Below, piece by piece: positions 5,636 through 5,841 of a stretch of 5,841 bases of DNA (position 1 is its first letter; every line of letters starts with the position of its first letter). Below the pieces are notes generated by a model that was not told the origin of the DNA, made no database searches, and saw nothing but the letters and a program-made list of their open reading frames with translations. Source of the DNA: Denitrobacterium sp024691475 (GTDB lineage: Bacteria > Actinomycetota > Coriobacteriia > Coriobacteriales > Eggerthellaceae); the NCBI GenBank assembly GCA_024691475.1, contig JAILNP010000014.1, positions 1 to 5,841 of the forward strand. The letters are read 5' to 3'. The translations under genes were made by a program, and so were the position numbers.

Positions 5636-5692
5636 TTCGAACCCCACCGCGTGGGGCTTACGCTCAGGTAAGTGGTAGGAGCGGTGGGGTTC
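5636..5692 (-). repeat. 57-bp direct repeat, proximal copy overlapping the tRNA-Leu 3' end
   Basis: Partner of 5474-5530. Its first 20 bases on the minus strand are the end of the intact tRNA-Leu, and the remaining 37 are its trailer. Within it, CCCCAC and GTGGGG (5642-5656) form a 6-bp hairpin. A 15-bp inverted repeat pairs TTCGAACCCCACCGC (5636-5650) with 5681-5695 in the tRNA T-arm and acceptor. Confidence 0.85.
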
Positions 5693-5757
5693 GAACCCAC
5701 AAGCCTTGCGGCGGCGGATTTTAAGTCCGCTGCGTATGCCAATTCCGCCACGCTCCC
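5673..5757 (-). tRNA. tRNA-Leu (anticodon UAA), with encoded CCA
   Basis: An 85-base class II tRNA. The acceptor GGGAGCG pairs with CGCTCCT (one G-U pair at the first position), followed by discriminator A and CCA. The D-arm reads GCGGAATTGGCATACGC. The anticodon stem GCGGA/TCCGC encloses loop CTTAAAA with anticodon TAA. A 13-base variable arm has a GCC-GCAA-GGC hairpin, and the T-arm is GTGGG-TTCGAAC-CCCAC. The long variable arm, A73 and the anticodon together identify leucine. Its last 20 bases are duplicated at 5511-5530. Confidence 0.97.
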
Positions 5758-5786
5758 ACAAAGGAACGCCCTTTTGGGCTTAGCAC

Positions 5787-5795
5787 ATGATAGCA
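5787..5795 (-). promoter_or_regulatory. Possible extended -10 promoter for tRNA-Leu
   Basis: The minus strand reads TGCTATCAT, an extended -10 (TGn then TATCAT), about 30 bases before the mature tRNA 5' end. That would give a leader of roughly 22 bases. No good -35 is seen at 17-base spacing, and co-transcription with the upstream gene remains possible. Confidence 0.4.
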
Positions 5796-5801
5796 GATGA
5801 G

Positions 5802-5841
5802 TTACATGCGTCCCGAAGATGCCGCCATGATGATGCCCTGC
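5802..5841 (-). CDS. Possible C-terminal end of an unknown gene entering from the right
   Basis: A minus-strand frame reads QGIIMAASSGRM and then TAA (5802-5804). Codon choice (CAG, GGC, ATC, ATC, GCG) matches the other genes, and the stop falls just before the tRNA promoter region. With only 12 codons visible no family can be named. A plus-strand ATG at 5806 (MRPEDAAMMMPC) is the competing reading and has no ribosome binding site. Confidence 0.3.
   Translation of the reverse strand, partial: QGIIMAASSGRM

Larger units (their letters stand above)
5300..5672. other. 373-base region without a protein gene between prenyl synthase and tRNA-Leu
   Basis: No convincing protein gene lies here on either strand. 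Going left to right it holds the leader and promoter of the prenyl synthase (5300-5420) with three ATGCAT palindromes, an AT-rich stretch, one copy of a 57-bp repeat (5474-5530), three hairpins (5534-5624), and most of the second repeat copy, which extends into the tRNA-Leu 3' end. Short open frames encoding KPHAVGFE-type peptides are translations of the repeats. Confidence 0.7.

Noticed and set aside
5474..5695. CRISPR-like or tandem repeat array
   Set aside because: There are only two copies, with one irregular 105-bp interval, and the repeat is explained by the tRNA-Leu 3' end and trailer.
5315..5761. Short minus-strand frames with a shared KPHAVGFE peptide, as a toxin or small-protein family
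   Set aside because: The shared peptide is simply the translation of the 57-bp tRNA-derived repeat, and one frame runs through the tRNA-Leu gene itself.
5768..5779. GCCC-TTTT-GGGC hairpin upstream of tRNA-Leu as a terminator
   Set aside because: The stem is only 4 bp and no T tract follows it on the minus strand. It lies at the expected start of the tRNA leader.

Overview
This window reads as a chromosomal housekeeping segment of a fairly GC-rich Actinomycetota. I infer class Coriobacteriia (Eggerthellales-like), but no search was run. Two proteins support the phylum. The PRPP synthase has the actinobacterial shortened SPDxGR segment and a VLSVAPL...FEYGSVAALF tail. The protein at 3207-4109 has the paired peptidoglycan-binding layout of mycobacterial CwlM. 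Every gene I can support lies on the minus strand; the long plus-strand reading frames are antisense shadows.

In transcription order (right to left): a possible last dozen codons of an unknown gene (5802-5841); a tRNA-Leu(UAA) with encoded CCA (5673-5757); a 373-base region without a protein gene (5300-5672) with a 57-bp direct repeat carrying the tRNA 3' end, several hairpins, and a promoter with three evenly spaced ATGCAT palindromes; a polyprenyl diphosphate synthase (4187-5254); a 77-base gap with a 35-bp dyad and a probable leaderless promoter; then a tight cluster of CwlM-like protein, glmU and prs (4109 to 819, gaps of 22 and 35 bases) closed by a rho-independent terminator (764-793). 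Further left, a separate promoter drives an unrecognised gene that starts with GTG at 668 and leaves the window.

The central genes share a cell-envelope precursor theme. The prenyl synthase makes isoprenoid diphosphates (menaquinone tail or lipid carrier). The CwlM-like protein resembles the MurA-activating pseudo-amidase of mycobacteria. GlmU makes UDP-GlcNAc, the MurA substrate, and Prs makes PRPP for nucleotides and cofactors. No clearly new system is visible. The best leads are the zinc-less CwlM-like protein next to glmU with a putative leaderless start under a long dyad, the ATGCAT array, and the duplicated tRNA-Leu 3' end with a trailer that can pair with the tRNA T-arm.
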